A DNA stretch of 64,000 nt from Coenobita brevimanus (lineage: Eukaryota > Arthropoda > Malacostraca > Decapoda > Coenobitidae). Position numbers and translations under genes: made by a program. Shown piece by piece: positions 32,643 through 44,214 of this stretch. The notes under the pieces were generated by a model. The model had not been told where the DNA came from. It was given only the letters and a program-made list of their open reading frames with translations, and did not search any database. Where the stretch lies: assembly GCA_032717465.1 (NCBI GenBank), contig CM064669.1, forward strand, positions 45,998,843 to 46,062,842, in the 5' to 3' direction. The stretch's first letter is position 1; every line of letters begins with the position of its first letter.

Positions 32643-33925
32643 ACAACTATTTAACCTTCAGCCTGAAATCATTTTGCCAACCAACATTTTCACCATCGAG
32701 TCAATCCAGTGCAGGTCAAAGGTCTCTGCCGTCTTTTTCCATTCCTGTATCCAATCCCACCAAATCTCTCAACCTCACCTCGCCACACTGTTCTCTGTCT
32801 GCATCTTCTCAGTCCACATCTTAGTTGCCACTCAGTTATTTTGGTTCACCATCTGTTATCTGTTCTACGAAGGACGTGACTTGCCGACGTCTATTTATGT
32901 TTTCTGACTGCAGTGTTTATATCCTCCACTTTCGTTTTTTTTTTTTTTTTTAAATCCAGGAACCCCTCTGCTTTTCTCCACGTGGCACCTAACATAATCC
33001 TTCCCATTCCTCTCTGACCACTCCCAAGTTAATGCTTCAATGATTTTGCTAGACTCCAAGTTTCCTATGAATAAATTAGAACATGAAGCACACGATGATT
33101 AAAGAACGCCAGCTGCTTATTCTTCTTACAGTTTTCCTATTCTTTGATTTAATCGTCATGAACTGGGTCTGCCTTGACCTTGGTATATGTAGTCCTCGAA
33201 ATATTCTACGTCTTCACCTCTTGTTTTTACTGAAAGTGAGTGAATTTGTCTTTTAAGTATAACCATTGTTTCCATATTCATTTTCAAACCTAATTTCAGA
33301 CTCCCCCTGCTCAGGTCATTTAACTTTTCTTGTACTTCCTCCCATTACTCACTGAAAAGGATCACGTCGTCTGTTGACCTAAGGCTGTTTAATCGCTCAC
33401 CAACACTGTTTATTCCGTTGTCATCCATGTCTGATTGTCTGAAAACGTTCTCTAGGCGCGCAGTGAATAAGATGGGTAATATTGTGTCTCCTTGCCCAAC
33501 ACCTCTCTTTATCTTTTTTCTTGACTGTCCTTATGGCGTTTTACGGTGGTCGTGCCACCTCTATAATTATCTTCCTGTTCTTTAACCACATTTTTCCTAC
33601 ATCTTGCTTTCAAACTGCCCTCATTACTCCATCTGTTTCATCGGAATCCAGTGTTTTCCCATAATCAGTCAATGCCACGCACAAGGGTTTCTTAGGCTAT
33701 GAAGACTTCTCAATATCCTGGTTAATAACTTTAATATGGCCTTTCGTTGGGTAACCAAGAAATCCAGCCCGTTCTCGTGGCTGGCTGGCTTGTTTGGTAG
33801 GGCTAGGCCGATTTTTAGGACTTGTGAGGTGTCTCTAAACAACAGGGAAAGAAGACTAATCGGACGGTAATTCTTTTGATAGTTCATGCCAGAATGTACA
33901 TAACTGTTCTGCTGCATCACTACTT
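32643..33925 (-). pseudogene. RTE-like reverse transcriptase, decayed
   Basis: Minus-strand remnants in order: NYQKNYRPISLLSLLFR near 33870, KAILKLLTRILRSLHSL near 33700, QGDTILPILFTARLENVF near 33480, a mutated catalytic motif where FADD would be (SLRSTDDVILFSE near 33370), LKLGLKMNMETMV near 33290, and at the 3' end RTDNRWTKITEWQLRCG near 32840 followed by FDLHWID. It carries many stops and frame changes. The C-terminal RRTDNRW type differs from the GHVERM type of the other two RTE-like relics, so it is a separate lineage. Confidence 0.7.
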
Positions 33926-34455
33926 CGTTTTTGCTGTGTTACGCCTTTGTTAGAGCTTCTGAGGGATAACAGTTGGTTTCATCTAATACCAAGTCTCATC
34001 ATGGCCGTTTTCAGTCTTGTCCCATTATCAGACACTCTTTAATTATGTTCATAAAAATTACACAGCCACAATTGAGAAATAAATTACAACACGGTAAAAG
34101 CTTCATACTGGCACTACTAACCCAGACAAAAGGAGAAAAGAAGAGGCTATTAACTGGTGAATAAGTACTCTATTTCAGAAGAACTCCATTAGCACCAGCC
34201 ATACTTATATACGTATTTTCTACTCAGAGCATTAAGGAGGACCCAGTGAAAGCTGAAAGGGCGATTATTATGATGGGAAGGATAAAAATGCGAGAGACTA
34301 TATGTGGGGTTTTGGTTGGATCGTGAAATGTGGGATTGGGTTTTATTCTGAGAGAGAGAGAGACAGAGAGAGAACGGTAATTTAGGGAAGGAAAAACTTC
34401 ACTATCTATATTCCTATTTCTAAAATAAACATAGCTAACTAATATAACTTTTTCC
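33926..34455. other. No gene seen
   Basis: Unique sequence with a short GA run at 34351-34372. Confidence 0.45.
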
Positions 34456-34904
34456 TAAACACCTTCACTCCAAGGACACAATTCTTCCATCAATCTTGCT
34501 ACCAGCGGACGATTTTATTTAGCTAAATGGAGGGGTCTTGTAGTGAAGCGATTAAGGAAAGCTATGTCTAATCTTTCCATGTAGAGCGAATTATCTAAGG
34601 ATGAATATAATCGGGTTAATGAAAGGGAGTAATTAGCTTTATTTATGAACTAAGACCTAAGGGTATTAAAAATCGTCTGGAAAGAACAAAATAATACGGT
34701 AATAATAAGAATAACAACAACTACAACAAGAACAAAAGTAATAATAATAATAATAATAATAGTAATAATAGTAGTAGTAGTAGTAGTAGACAGTAAATAA
34801 TATGATAATACTAATGATAATAATTGAAATACTATTAGAACTACTACTACTACTACTACTAATAATAATAATAATACGATAATGATGATAACAACAACAA
34901 CAAC

Positions 34905-34971
<67 letters not shown>

Positions 34972-35085
34972 AATCAGACTGAAGAGGATGCGTCGAAGTC
35001 GTTTTTACTGTGAAAAATAATCATTTGGACATAGAAAAAAGAAAATGCAATACAGGTCATCGGACTGAAGGGCTTAAGAATGCCA
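34456..35085. mobile_element. M2 element split by AAT/AAC/AGT triplet expansion
   Basis: Left part CACCTTCACTCCAAGGACAC, CTTGCTACCAGCGGACGATT; centre GGGGTCTTGTAGTGAAGCG; right arm TATTAAAAATCGTCTGGAAA at about 34664. Triplets fill 34690-34973. A second right end (GGTCATCGGACTGAAGGGCT) lies at 35057-35076. Confidence 0.55.
34690..34975. repeat. (AAT)n/(AAC)n/(AGT)n/(ACT)n compound microsatellite
   Basis: Mixed trinucleotide blocks, longest AAT runs near 34738-34770 and 34905-34973. Confidence 0.92.
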
Positions 35086-35111
35086 TGTATCTCCGGGACT
35101 AATGGGCGTTT

Positions 35112-35290
35112 GCTAAGCAGCTTTGGAGATTCTTAACACCTTTTCCTTAGCGATTAATTCTGCACATTACACCTACCCATCCTCTTCTATTATGTACTTT
35201 CGATATTACCACGCCATTAACAACACACAATAAAATGTCACAGTGTAATAAGCAAAATAAATCGCTTAAGAAGAGGTGTTACGAAGTCAA
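35112..35290. mobile_element. M1 element, GTTACGA subfamily
   Basis: Left TTAACACCTTTTCCTTAGCG, ATTAATTCTGCACATTACAC; right GTAATAAGCAAAATAAATCG, CTTAAGAAGAGGTGTTACGA. Confidence 0.7.
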
Positions 35291-35299
35291 TCATGGCAC

Positions 35300-35470
35300 T
35301 TAACCCCTCCAGTCCAATGACATGTATTTTTTTTTATTCTTCCTATTATAAAACAAAGGTAAAAAAATATGTACTGAAGTTGAGACAGATTTCCAACTTT
35401 TAGGGAGTTACTGATGGCTGTGTCTAACCCTTCCATGTCGAACAACCCCTCCAAAACTGAATAAAATCGT

Positions 35471-35503
<33 letters not shown>
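35300..35503. mobile_element. M2 element ending in (GA)n
   Basis: Left TTAACCCCTCCAGTCCAATG; centre GATGGCTGTGTCTAACCCTT; right arm AACTGAATAAAATCGTC at 35455-35471, then directly (GA)n at 35472-35503. Confidence 0.6.
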
Positions 35504-35504
<1 letters not shown>

Positions 35505-35672
35505 GTCCTCGCCCGGAGTGAACTAAAATATCACCCTACATTACAAACCCGCTGTAATGCTTCTGAGTAGTGGTGATAATGTTGGTAGGGGGTAATGAAT
35601 ACAGACTGCTTCATAGGTAGTCATTTGGGACCCATTTTGTGAGTAACAGCCCACCTAACATGTTTTATAGAA

Positions 35673-35674
<2 letters not shown>

Positions 35675-35732
<58 letters not shown>

Positions 35733-35876
35733 ATCATTAACTGACATACATGGCCATACACGCTACTAAGAATACACAGACAGACAGACATGTATGCACA
35801 CCGCTCAAAATACACACACGCACACATACATGGACATACATACACACCACTAAAACTACGCAGAAAAATGTATACC

Positions 35877-35930
<54 letters not shown>
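35675..35930. repeat. Two (CA)n arrays with CA-rich spacer
   Basis: CA runs at 35676-35727 and 35879-35929, and impure CA/ATACA sequence between. Confidence 0.93.
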
Positions 35931-35971
35931 ACTAAAACACCCTATATAAAAGCCCATTCCTCACACCCCAT

Positions 35972-36255
35972 CCATCACCCAGTCCTTTCTAGTCCCATCA
36001 GGAGCGTAAGGGCCCTGGGCTTGGTTACTCAGTCAAGGCATTTAAGGGGAGAGTGACCAGTTATTCATCCCTGAGTGGCGTTGTGGGAAATAAATCCAAG
36101 TATTTTCGGATTTACCTTTCGGATTTAACTTTAGGATTTAACTTTGGGATTTAACTTTAGGATCTAACTTTGGGATTTAACTTTCGGATTTAACTTTAGG
36201 ATTTAACTCTTAGGGGCAACGTCCGTCAGAGGGCCTTAATCACTCGACCACTTTA
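35972..36255 (-). mobile_element. S1 repeat with internal 13-bp expansion
   Basis: CCCAGTCCTTTCTAGTCCCA, TCAGGAGCGTAAGGGCCCTG, TCATCCCTGAGTGGCGTTGT, AAATAAATCCAAG, then about eight units of GGATTTAACTTTA (36107-36209), then GTCAGAGGGCCTTAATCACT. Other S1 copies have no such array at this point. Confidence 0.7.
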
Positions 36256-36475
36256 TCCTTTTTACTCTAACTTGGCCTAGAATTGCCCTCTCTGCATCTT
36301 GAATGCTAAGCTGTACTACTAGATTAACACTGGAATATGGTGCTAGTCAAGATGAAGTGCTATGGAATGGATGCAAAGCCCTAGTACTGCCTTTTTCTGC
36401 AGTTAAGTTACATGAAATAAGCTTCAAAAGGACGTAAAATTTGGGCCAGTTTGAGTAAAAATAGAATGGGGGTTA
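36256..36475. mobile_element. M3 palindromic (MITE-like) element
   Basis: Left CTTTTTACTCTAACTTGGCC, TCTGCATCTTGAATGCTAAG; middle CAAGATGAAGTGCTATGGAA; right GACGTAAAATTTGGGCCAGT, TTGAGTAAAAATAG. The ends are inverted copies of each other. About 220 bp, no ORF. M3 recurs at least eight times. Confidence 0.75.
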
Positions 36476-38070
36476 TTTTGTTGGTATTATGGTTACCCTC
36501 TTACCAGAATTACGTTGTTTTCCTGGAGTATGGGAAATCACGTGTATGGGGGGAGGGGGAGGCAACAGAATACTCACTCATTCTTTGTAGGCCCGTGTGT
36601 AGTAAGTATTGTCCGCGACTATCTATTGTCCTGCCAAAACCTGGTCTAGGTAACCGCAGCGTTATTTTGAGCCACAGTGATTGTATATACTTAATTATGT
36701 TCCTTTTGGATACTATGATTCAGTAAGCTACAGCCAGATGAAAACTTTTCCACCAATTTAGTGTTTCCCCAAAATTTGCTTTATGAAACACAACTTTTTA
36801 AAGTGTTTGCACCTCAGCTAAAAAAATGCAGTTCCATATGCACATCTACAGATTCATAATTATTCGCAGCTCATAGATGCATGTAGGCTTCTACTGGCGA
36901 CGACGACAACAATGATGATGACGATGATGTTGATGATGATGATGATGATAATGATGATGAAGATGATGTTTTGTAACCCGGTTCATTTCATTAACTTATT
37001 TGCACTTTTTACCCTTAAAAATACGTAACAAATACTGTGAATTTTCAGGAGTACACAAATAACATCAATGGTGCCAATATTGAAAGGTCGACACCCAATG
37101 AAATTTTAACGCTGAACTATTTACAGTGCTCTGAAATTATAATATCAACAGGTAAACAGTGAGTAAACTATGACAAAGTAAAAAATCCTCTTCCAACAAA
37201 CTACCTCTCTATATCGACGACAGACTTTAAAATTATAAAGATCAGGAAACGAAAGTACTGTAACACTATAAAATACTGAATACAGAAAGAAGGCGAGTTA
37301 ATTTAGTAAATACATAATACTGATAAGTGAAGTTCGGTATCGACACGTTACAGAAAAACTACTAGTGAAGTTCATAAAAACTATGAATTTCAGTACATAA
37401 TTATATGCATGACGAAGTACAGTGATATTCAGTATTGGTAAAAATGCAAGAGAAATCTAGCCCAGGTTCAGTTAAGACTTCTAGTTAAAAATTTTTGCAG
37501 AAAAAACACACACACAAATAAAAAAACAATTCAGCTTAGACCAAGGTACGAAAAACAAAACATTAGTTAAAAAAAACCTAAATGAAATAATGACAAAACA
37601 AAAATTAATTAATTTCTGTAGAAACAAAGCAAAGAAAAAAATCACTGACTTTCAGTAATGACATTAATAAAGGAAAGAGATTTTCGAATTTCATGAGGCG
37701 TACCTGAATATCAGGTGTTTAGAAAAGAGAAAGAAAATAAAGTAGTGAATGAACATGAAACAGAAACTTCAGAATCACGAAAATTGAAAGAAGAGAAGGA
37801 AAGTAAAGCATAAGAAATCGGGAAAAGAAAAATCAGGTTAAAATGGAAAATAAGGCAAAAGAAACTGACAAAAAATATGGTAATGAAGAAATCACTTTAA
37901 AAAATTCCCATTGAAACACTTCTGAAGTAAGCGAAAAAACTGAGGAAATCATCAGAACAAAAAAAGGAAAAAGGATATCGTAAAAAAATGGAAAACAGGA
38001 CACAAATAAGATAAAAAGAAAGCAGACGAAGACGCTGAAAACAGGAAACCACTAAAAAAGAAAGAAAAAC
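36476..38070. other. No gene seen; upstream region of the host gene
   Basis: Contains (GAT)n at 36912-36966 and is A-rich from 37480 onward. No clear TATA box or initiator could be assigned to the downstream exon. Confidence 0.45.
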
Positions 38071-38260
38071 ATGCCCACCAAAGCCTTACTAAGCCTACGT
38101 GTGGTGATGGTGGCAGTGGTGATGGTGGTAGTGGCCATGGGTATGGGTGTAGGTGGGATCAATGATAAGTGTCCCCAGTACCCCGGCCTACTACACCTAC
38201 TCCTAGACTACAATCAGCACTACTCCTACAGCGAGGTGTATATTGTCGTCAATGGCAAAG
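38071..38260 (+). CDS. Exon 1 of a probable host gene: secreted or membrane protein of unknown function
   Basis: Encodes 63 residues plus one base. The start ATG sits in an acceptable context (AAAACATGCC). The first 29 or so residues form a signal peptide: MPTKALLSLR, then a Val/Ala/Met core to GMGVGG; the mature part begins near INDKCPQYPGLLHLLLDY and continues NQHYSYSEVYIVVNGK. The exon ends at a strong donor, AAAG followed by GTGAGT, leaving phase 1. The next exon at 59176 starts in the complementary phase, and the spliced frame is open across all three exons (147 residues). I do not recognise the family. The short beta-strand-like stretches (EVYIVV, TLIFLDI, PIFVVTL) and signal peptide would suit an extracellular ligand-binding domain, for example of a crustacean ionotropic receptor, but this is a weak guess. 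Confidence 0.55.
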
Positions 38261-38640
38261 GTGAGTGGGAGATGGACACTTCTTGTTGGGAACTGGGACA
38301 GGGATTGGGGACTTCTTGTACGAAACTGTTGGGACTGGGGTCGGAACTGGGATTATCTCTTACAGGGAATTGGGACTGGGGACTTCTTGCAGGGAATGGG
38401 GTTGGAATTGGGAACTTCTTGCAGGGAAATGAGGCTGGGGCTGGGGACTCCTTGTAAGAAACTGGGTCTGGGATTACTTCTTGCAATGATCTGGAGTTGG
38501 GATTACTTCATGCAGGGAATTGGGACTGGGGACTTCCTGCAGGGAACTGGGGCTGGGACTGGGGATTTCTTGTGAGGAATTAATGCTGGGATTACTTCTT
38601 TCATGGTACTGTATCAGGGTTAGGATTTTGAGCCCTACTC
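38261..38640. repeat. G-rich minisatellite at the start of intron 1
   Basis: Variants of GGGAACTGGGACTGGGG plus ACTTCTTGCA, period roughly 30-40 bp, beginning within about 15 bp of the splice donor. The frames 38071-38457 and 38243-38575 read into this repeat and are not coding beyond 38260. Confidence 0.88.
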
Positions 38641-38885
38641 TTCTTGATGGTAGCTGTTGTTGTGGTAGTGGTGGTGGCTGCTGTAGTAATGATGGTTGTG
38701 GCAGTGGTGGTGGTGTGGTAGTGGTGGCGGTGTGGTAGTGGTGGTGGTGTGGTGGTGGCTGAGGTTGTGGTGGTGGTGGAGGTTGTGGTGGTGGTGGAGG
38801 TTGTGGTAGCGGTGGAGGTTGTGGTAGTGGTGGAGGTTGTGGTAGTGGTGGAGGTTGTGGTAGTGGTGATGGCTGTGGCAGTAAT
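38641..38885. repeat. (GGT)n and 18-bp GGT-rich minisatellite
   Basis: GGT-rich units, the most regular being GGAGGTTGTGGTAGTGGT repeated about five times near 38780-38870. Confidence 0.92.
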
Positions 38886-38934
38886 GTCGGGAATTAGGAT
38901 TCTTACAAGATATATACTCAATCAGAAGTCGTTT

Positions 38935-39055
38935 CGTCCCTCCAGTCTCTTCCATCACTAAATTCATACATGTTTGATTCTGACGTACTGGACGGAGGTG
39001 AATATCATCATCCATTTGTACGTGGTAGTAAAGAATTAGTTGCTGCCCCAAGCGC
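38935..39055. mobile_element. M4-like repeat
   Basis: TTCCATCACTAAATTCATAC, TACTGGACGGAGGTGAATAT, CATCATCCATTTGTACGTGG match the block at 42718-42860 in order. Confidence 0.4.
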
Positions 39056-39245
39056 ACTGAAACGTGAATTCAGTGGACTGCAGGTTCAAATACACTCCTT
39101 TTGCAGTCTGCTGTTCTTATTATAGGGGATGATGAGGGGAATGAAGGACGTTTGTATAATTGGGCTGCTCCGCGGCTCGGTCATACAGTTGCAATACCAC
39201 CACGTGAAGGCATCCCTAGCGCCTTTATAGGTGATAATATGCGCC
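39056..39245 (-). mobile_element. S3 SINE-like repeat
   Basis: CAGTGGACTGCAGGTTCAAA and TTTTGCAGTCTGCTGTTC, GGGCTGCTCCGCGGCTCGGT, ACCACCACGTGAAGGCATCC in reverse S3 order. Confidence 0.55.
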
Positions 39246-39491
39246 TCTGTTCATTACATCTCATTCAGCAATCACCAGGATGACAGAGGTAGGACAGGCG
39301 TATGGACTTGTGTAGATGACTGTACAACGTCGTCAATGGGAAAAGAGAATGGGAGACGGGCACATCTACCTGAGAATTAAGGTTGGGATTCTATGCCCCA
39401 TTTTTTCTTGGTATAGGCTAGAAGACTTTGTAGTACATGTTATCTAGCGATTTGTTATACATATATGTACATCTATCTATCTATCTATCTA

Positions 39492-39534
<43 letters not shown>

Positions 39535-40584
39535 ATATGGTATATAATTACTTTAGTTAACATTATTACAACTTTATTCAACTTGGGAAGGAATGTTTAG
39601 CAGCAGAAGTTTTATAAATGCAATATCTAACAGTTCAGTTCGAAAACTATCTCAAAAGCTATTTAAAATAATTAGGAATTAATAAGAATAAGAAAGACAA
39701 ATAGTTAAATGGTTACTATTCTCCCGTCTGTTACTTCTTTTTTAACATCGACATAGTCGTATAACATTCGTATAAACTGCTGAAAAACAGATTTTACACA
39801 TCTCTTTAAGTCAACAAAGCTACAGTCCTTGATGATGACAATGCTCACATTGATATTACCACAGGCCTGCACTGCGTCAGGTGTATTCGTGCAATGTGTG
39901 ACTCCGCCTCATTAATTGCACGTATTGACTGCATTCAAAATGAGAGGTCATGTGCATACTTTCTACGGCTCAGTGTTCCTACCTGCCACCTGTTGAATTA
40001 CAACATTTAGTCCAGTATAGAACTATCTCACATTAAACGCAAATTTCGTATTAACACGTTCTTACAGGTTAAGATGGCATGTTTCTTTGTTTTTAATTTA
40101 TATATATATATTTTTTACCCTTAAAAGGCATAGGGATGTTATTAGTCAAAAAAAAAAAAAAGGCTAAAGTTCAAGTCTTGCCTTTGGAGAGGTGATCAAC
40201 GGCCGTATACTTAAAATTCAAATCAGTAATGGCAAGACAAGCACGAGATTTTTTACTGTAATTTCTGAGGCGCGTGAGGAAGACAGAACGCTTTTGGCAT
40301 GCCTCTATCGTCGTTAAACATGCCGTAGTGTGGGATGCAGGCTGATCACGTGTAAGAACTATGTGTGTTTCGTAAAAAAGTAGGAATTTTGCTTTCTCCT
40401 TCAGCGGTAATGGTTTCCGCATATGACTGAAAGTTAAATACAATCGCTTCGTTTCTGTAAAATCTAGCTACCTTGCCAACCCGTTCTAACTCGTGCTAAA
40501 AGATAAGCCTTACCTGTCTCTGGAGATGAGGGGAAGATCATGCAGCAAACCAGTCATGAAGTTACCTGGAGTGAAAAAAAAGTG
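39246..40584. other. (CTAT)n at 39471-39534; otherwise no gene seen
   Basis: AT-rich intronic sequence with TA runs near 40098-40110 and an A-run at 40149-40161. No exon was detected. Confidence 0.5.
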
Positions 40585-40980
40585 TTAACCCCTGACTGTC
40601 TCTCTCAGCTAAATAAAACCGTTTGGTGTTAGTCTAAAAAGCATTCATAAGTGTCCCAAAAGCATAAAAAGGATTATTCGAGATCTTTTTAAAGTCAATA
40701 TATGCTACTATTTTTCTTTTTTTTTCTTTTTTTCTCTTTGCTAAACGAAACCTTCTGTCATCAGCTTGAATATAATATCTATAGCATCCACAGAGAATAG
40801 ATTAGAGAGTAAAAGGAGAGGAGAGGAGAGATTTACGTATTATGAAAAACAGTCAATGAAAAAGCAGGTGAGAATGGAGTATTATGAGGCATGTCAGAGG
40901 TTAAGATGATTTTATAAGAGGGAACTGAGGAAAGAGTTGGTAGGGAAGAAATTATGTTCGTATGGCATATGATAAAGAGG
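40585..40980. other. M2 right-arm relic, otherwise no gene
   Basis: TTAACCCCTGACTGTC and CTAAATAAAACCGTTTGGTG (40586-40629) are a collapsed M2. The rest is unique and A/T-rich. Confidence 0.4.
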
Positions 40981-41775
40981 GGGAGGTAATCAAATAAGGT
41001 AGGTACGTAGGTAGGTAGACTGGTAGATGGGTAGGTAGGCTGAGTGGTAAGTAGGTGGATAGGCAGGTAGGTATTAATGTGGTAAAGAGCAGCTGGCATG
41101 CATATCAAAATGGTAAGTAGTAGGCATGTAGGCAGACATGGAACATAGTAATGAAAGAGTGGCAGGTAGATGGAGAAGAAGGTACGTAGGTAGGAAGGAA
41201 TTAACGTAGCAAAAAGCAGAAGGCATACAGATAAAAAGGTACGCAGGCAGGTATGTAGACAAGTAGGTAGGTAGGTAGGTACAGAACGTGGGAGGTAGGT
41301 AGATAGGAAGGTTGGATGACAAATATGGAACGTAGGTCAGACGGTATGTATAGGTGTGAAAAGTAGTTAATGAGTGGAGGTAGGTAGCCAAGAAGGTAGG
41401 TAGGTTGGTATGGGACGTATTAGTAAAGCGACGTAGGAGGGCAAGATGCTAGGTAGGTACAGGAAGCAGTAAAGTGACGTGGTAGATAAGATGGCAGGTG
41501 GGTAAGTGACGTAATAGTGTGACGTAGGTAAACAGTAGAGAAGGTAGGCAGGAATGCAGTATGGTAAAGAAAGGAGACCATGTACATAGGAAGGTAGGTG
41601 GGCAAATAAACAGAGAATGTAGAAATTACAAGGGCGCGTGTACAAAACGAAGGTTGGTAGGTATGTAGGTAGGTGGGTAGGAAGCTTGGTGGGTATGTAC
41701 AGTAGGTAGGCATGGAAAGTAGTAAAAAAAAGAAGACGCACGCACACAAGAAGGCACATGGGTAGGTAGGAAGAC
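40981..41775. repeat. Degenerate (GTAG)n array
   Basis: GTAGGTAGGTAGG words throughout with interspersed AAAGTAGTAA and GGAACGTA blocks recurring every 150-200 bp. Leu-Pro-Thr-Tyr-rich minus-strand frames are artefacts. Confidence 0.88.
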
Positions 41776-41914
41776 TGCGAATATAGAAGAATAATACAGA
41801 CAAGACTGAGTACCTGTCACAACATTAATGGCTGGTATAGACAGGTACAATGGAGAGACAACAAATGAGTCTCCCAGCATACAGTATGAGGTAGGCTAGA
41901 GAGGCAGATCATTG

Positions 41915-42275
41915 AGGAGAGTATTTTGAGGCAGGTCAGTGAGAGAGTATTTTGAGGTAGGTCAGTGAGGAAAGTATTTTGAGGCAGGTGAGCGGGGAAA
42001 GTATTTTGAGGCAGGTGAAGTAGGAAAATATTTTGGGGCAGGTGAGTGAGGAAAGTATTTTGAGGTAGGTGAGTGAGGAATGTATTTTGAGGCAGGTGAG
42101 TGAGGGAAGTATTTTGAGGTAGGTGAGTGAGGAAAGTACTTTGAGGAAGGTCAGTGAGGAAAGTATTTTGAGGCAGGTGAGTAAGTAAAGTATTTTGAGG
42201 AAGGTCAATGAGGAAAGTATATTGAGGCAGGTGAGTGAGGAAAGTATTTTAAGGTAGATCAGTGAGGCAGGTATT
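41915..42275. repeat. 27-bp minisatellite
   Basis: About 13 units of GTATTTTGAGGCAGGTGAGT plus GAGGAAA. The repeated peptide in the minus-strand frame 41936-42298 reflects the array, not a protein. Confidence 0.95.
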
Positions 42276-42717
42276 GTGAAACAGTGACTGTTTGGCAAAT
42301 AAAGAGAGGGTCAGTGATGCTTGTGTTGTGAGGTAGACATTGTGGGGAAGGTCAGTGAGGCAGACACTGCTTCTTACGTAAGTACTGTAAGACAGGTTAG
42401 AGAGGAAGTTAGCTGGAACAGTCCGGGACAAAATCGGTACTAACCAAAACGCCACATAAATATTTCTAAACCGTTCTGTGAATTATACTAACTGAACCTC
42501 ATTTGGTTTTGGTCAGAAGTAATGTTGAAAATGGATTTATATTCTATACTGGTACTCAGTTTACCCTCAACTGGTATGAACTCAATTTACATATTATGTG
42601 TAACAGCAGAGTTACAAAGCAGGCAACTTGACGGCGTTCCAACTAGTGACTAGAAGAGCATCAGTTGAAGGTGTACAGTTAAATATTAAAGTCTATTCGC
42701 CTCTGCTGCCTCTGTTT
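42276..42717. other. No gene seen
   Basis: The minisatellite decays through GGCAGACATTG-like words to about 42400. Beyond this nothing is recognised. Confidence 0.5.
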
Positions 42718-42860
42718 CATCACTAGATTTATAGACGCTTGGATGTTACGCAGCAGACTGAGGCGCATATCATCATTCATCTGTGGGTGATAATATTCAC
42801 CTGTCTCCACGACGCCATATTAAAGTGTCTATAAATCCAGCCAGGGGAAAGAGGCAGGAG
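42718..42860. mobile_element. M4-like palindromic repeat
   Basis: CATCACTAGATTTATAGACG near the left and AAGTGTCTATAAATCCAGCC near the right are roughly inverted. The middle has CATATCATCATTCATCTGTG. Confidence 0.45.
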
Positions 42861-43465
42861 AGGCGAAGGGCCTTTGGTATCCGACTGCTCCTTTGCCATG
42901 TTACCTGGAATTGGTATTTAATTACAGTTATTACTAACCCTTGTCTTCTGGTTTACTTTCACCTAACTTCAAAGAATTCAGGTATATGTGCAAAGACAAC
43001 TACTTCACCTCTGCATCACTCTCCTATTCCTTTTTCTGCACCCAGTGAACATACAAGCAAACTGACAACCGAGCCAAAACAAAATGTCCCTCCACCTTTT
43101 AGCGGCAGAGTTAAACAAAAGTCTAATTTCAAAGCATCTCATGTTCGAAGTTACAAGCAATTTTCTGCAATCTAAACGTCATAAAGAACACAAAGCAAGC
43201 TAACTGTCGCACTATCTCACGCAAACTGAACTAGACTCACACTCTGACACAGTAAAGCAGCAGCAGTATGAGACAGTAAAGTAATTGAAGTACATTTTAG
43301 CACAACAGCAGTGTACAGTTATGGCATTTACTGTCAACAAGGGTAGTGAATAATACAATACTCTGCTTAGCCGGGTCGTTCTTTTACCATCTGGGTTGGG
43401 TAATTTACAACAATTATCATTAATTTCCAAGCACAAAGACTTAATTAACGCATAAAACTTATACT
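42861..43465. other. No gene seen
   Basis: Intronic unique sequence. The frames at 42783-43175 and 43212-43436 lack recognisable domains. Confidence 0.45.
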
Positions 43466-43690
43466 CGTTTTACTCTAACCTGGCGTACAATTACCACATC
43501 TCCACTTTGCATGTTCAGTTGTAACAACAGACCGACACTAGAATGTGATGTTAGTCACGAAGAAGAATTGTGAAAAGGATGTAGTGCTACAGCTTTGTTT
43601 TGTTTTGTTTTCTGCCAATGAGTTATGAGAAATTAGCTGCAAAAGGAGAAAAATCTTGGTCAAGTTAAGGGGAAAGAAATAAGGGAAGTG
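43466..43690. mobile_element. M3 palindromic element
   Basis: CGTTTTACTCTAACCTGGCG, CACATCTCCACTTTGCATGT, TGATGTTAGTCACGAAGAAG, then CAAAAGGAGAAAAATCTTGG and TCAAGTTAAGGGGAAAG. It has an added (GTTTT)n at 43594-43610. Confidence 0.7.
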
Positions 43691-44214
43691 AGATTGATGC
43701 ATTATTCCGTGTGCCTTTTAACAAGCCTAGGGGCCATGATCATTAATATTTCTAAGCATACGTCCTGCGTAAGACTATTTTTTTATTTGTTTTATCTTCA
43801 CTCAAATAGCCTACCAACCACGGTGAATTTTGAAGACAGCACACGCATGGCCTTCACCACTTTCAACAACTGATACTGGTATGTAAATAATTCATGTAAA
43901 GGTGAAACTATTACTCCACACATTTCCCTTGTTTATCAATAACTAGAAAACTTTAGAGAGCGCATACCTCCCCCAACTCCAATACAGTTTAAGATTTATA
44001 AACCAACTTCCATCAAACGTCGTTGGTGGAGGTAATGAATTCTACGGTCTCAGTCTGTCCTTGTCGCACAATCTCAAAAGAAGGCATACCTCTGCCGATG
44101 CCAACAAAATTTATTATATAATCCTATCCTGTATTCTGATCCAAACCCACTTAAAAATCCAGTTAGGTTTTCCTCGATCCACTGCCAATCTATCCACCAG
44201 ATGACACTTTCTAA
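43691..44214. other. No gene seen; repeat with GGAGGTAATGA motif
   Basis: Positions 43960-44110 carry GCATACCTCCCCC and TTGGTGGAGGTAATGA. These recall widespread non-LTR 3' end sequences in invertebrates, but are too short to classify. Confidence 0.35.

Noticed and set aside
38261..38457. Continuation of the exon 1 frame past the GTGAGT
   Set aside because: The downstream codons are minisatellite translation; the splice donor and phase-matched exon 2 give a better model.
41936..42298. Repeat protein suggested by a Leu/Ser-rich 9-residue periodicity
   Set aside because: The periodicity is the 27-bp minisatellite; there is no start context or flanking exon.
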